From an uncultured Lachnospiraceae bacterium (GTDB lineage: Bacteria > Bacillota > Clostridia > Lachnospirales > Lachnospiraceae), in contig CADCRB010000210.1 in NCBI GenBank assembly GCA_902803745.1, positions 1 through 7,176 of the forward strand: a stretch of DNA of 7,176 nucleotides, written 5' to 3'. The notes under the pieces are model-generated. The model searched no databases. It was not told the origin of the DNA and was given only the letters and a program-made list of their open reading frames with translations. Made by a program: the position numbers and the translations under genes. This document shows positions 6,082 to 7,176 of the stretch, in pieces. Position 1 is the stretch's first letter. Each line of letters opens with the position of its first letter.

Positions 6082-7176
6082 TTAATCAAGAGGATATTTA
6101 TCGGTAAGAGTCTTTATTATCTCTCTTGCAGATGATACTCCGTCCTCACCCTTGAGCACCACGAGGGATATTGCCTCGGCAACCTTGTCCATATCATCGG
6201 TACCGAATCCTCTGGTGGTGACGGAAGGTGTACCGAGTCTTATGCCGCTGGTAACAAAGGGCTTCTGAGGATCGTTGGGTACTGTGTTTTTATTCGCCGT
6301 GATATGCGCCGAATCAAGGAGCGCCTCTACTGCCTTGCCGGTAAGTCCCTGGGGCTCAAGGTTTAAGAGCATGAGGTGATTGTCCGTGCCGCCGGAGACG
6401 ATGGAAAGCTCCCTTGAGATAAGGCCTTTCGCCAACGCCTGCGCATTGTCCACCACGTTCTTCGCATATTCCTTGAAGGAAGGCTCCAGTGCCTCCTTGA
6501 AGCAGACAGCCTTTGCGGCTATCACGTGCATGAGAGGACCGCCCTGTATGCCGGGGAAGATCGCCTTATTGAAATTGAACTTGTCAGCAGCCTCCTGATT
6601 GCAGAGGATGAGACCTCCTCTGGGACCTCTGAGGGTCTTGTGCGTAGTGGTCGTTACGACATCAGCGATACCGATAGGTGTGGGATGATAGCCTGTCGCC
6701 ACGAGTCCTGCGATATGAGCCATATCTACCATGAGATATGCACCGACTTCATCAGCTATTTCCCTGAATTTCTTAAAATCTATGGTCCTTGCATAGGCAG
6801 AGGCGCCTGCAACTATGAGCTTGGGCTTGCATTCTTTTGCTATGCGCCTTACTTCTTCATAATCAATGAAGCCTTCATCATTTACGCCGTAGTGGACGCA
6901 GTTGAAATATTTACCTGACATATTAACAGGTGAGCCATGGGTCAGATGTCCGCCGTGATCCAGGTTCATCCCCATGAAGGTATCTCCGGGCTCCATCATC
7001 GCAAAGAATACTGCCATATTGGCCTGAGCGCCCGAGTGAGGCTGTACATTCGCATAATCACAGCCGAAGAGCTTCTTTGCACGCTCCCTGGCTATGTCCT
7101 CCACTACATCCACGCACTCGCATCCGCCGTAATATCTCTTGCCCGGATATCCTTCGGCGTATTTATTCGTCAGCAC
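6082..7176 (-). CDS. glyA: Serine hydroxymethyltransferase, 5' end cut off by the window edge
   Basis: This cytoplasmic PLP enzyme converts serine and tetrahydrofolate to glycine and 5,10-methylene-tetrahydrofolate, the main source of one-carbon units. The 364 residues seen begin inside the conserved segment LTNKYAEGYPGKRYYGGCE, so the real start lies beyond the window; about 50 residues are missing from a family length near 410-415. The edge codon GTG is internal Val, not a start. Key motifs are intact: HSGAQAN (47-53), DMAHIAGL (151-158, Asp and His contacting PLP), TTTTHKTLRGPRGG (175-188) with the PLP-binding Lys180 in window numbering, FPGIQGGP (207-214), and SGIRLGTPSVTTRG (310-323). 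The gene ends with TAA at 6082-6084, 41 bases before a hairpin terminator. It looks like an ordinary housekeeping copy, and nothing ties it functionally to the ABC operon. Confidence 0.97.
   Translation of the reverse strand: MLTNKYAEGYPGKRYYGGCECVDVVEDIARERAKKLFGCDYANVQPHSGAQANMAVFFAMMEPGDTFMGMNLDHGGHLTHGSPVNMSGKYFNCVHYGVNDEGFIDYEEVRRIAKECKPKLIVAGASAYARTIDFKKFREIADEVGAYLMVDMAHIAGLVATGYHPTPIGIADVVTTTTHKTLRGPRGGLILCNQEAADKFNFNKAIFPGIQGGPLMHVIAAKAVCFKEALEPSFKEYAKNVVDNAQALAKGLISRELSIVSGGTDNHLMLLNLEPQGLTGKAVEALLDSAHITANKNTVPNDPQKPFVTSGIRLGTPSVTTRGFGTDDMDKVAEAISLVVLKGEDGVSSAREIIKTLTDKYPLD

Noticed and set aside
1..7176. CRISPR array, tRNA or rRNA genes, or phage genes
   Set aside because: No regularly spaced direct repeats, cloverleaf-type structures, rRNA-like sequence or phage proteins were found on reading both strands.

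Overview
The window looks like chromosomal DNA of a Gram-positive anaerobic Firmicute, most likely a Lachnospiraceae member (Butyrivibrio or a relative). This is inferred from protein style: the GlyA sequence, a degenerate GGDEF-type domain of a kind common in that family, an MBOAT protein ending in NPFLYFRF, and ABC genes without an outer-membrane partner. No 16S rRNA gene or other decisive marker is present. All recognisable genes lie on the minus strand, so the window reads from right to left.

Right end (6082-7176): most of glyA, serine hydroxymethyltransferase, cut by the window edge and lacking about 50 N-terminal residues. It is followed by a 75-base gap (6007-6081) that holds a good sigma-A-type promoter (TTGAAA, 17 bases, TATCAT). 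A perfect 10-bp hairpin starts almost exactly at the predicted transcription start. The hairpin can act both as the glyA terminator and as the 5' leader of the next operon.

Middle (778-6006): a compact four-gene run. In order of transcription it holds a LolD/MacB-type ABC ATPase, a secreted single-pass membrane protein with several CARDB/NEW3-like beta-sandwich domains, a MacB/FtsX-type permease whose start overlaps the previous stop (ATGA), and an MBOAT O-acyltransferase of the AlgI type starting 6 bases after the permease stop. The spacing suggests co-expression. The ATPase and permease should form the transporter. The beta-sandwich protein sits where a MacA-type adaptor might be expected but is not of that family. 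The MBOAT protein would pass acyl groups across the membrane to a surface polymer. No substrate can be read from the sequence, and the usual AlgJ/DltD-like partner of MBOAT proteins is not in the window.

Left end (1-777): the 375-base gap 403-777 contains a 200-bp palindromic element (551-750) with 24-bp terminal inverted repeats (23/24 matching). Its interior pairs with itself right up to a 12-base apical loop; it looks like a MITE or a structured repeat. Beyond it lie a sigma-A-type promoter and the 5' part (134 codons) of a gene for a protein with a degenerate GGDEF domain, cut by the left edge of the window.

The points most worth a second look are the palindromic element, the hairpin-led operon start without a Shine-Dalgarno sequence, and the pairing of an ABC/CARDB exporter with an MBOAT acyltransferase in one operon.
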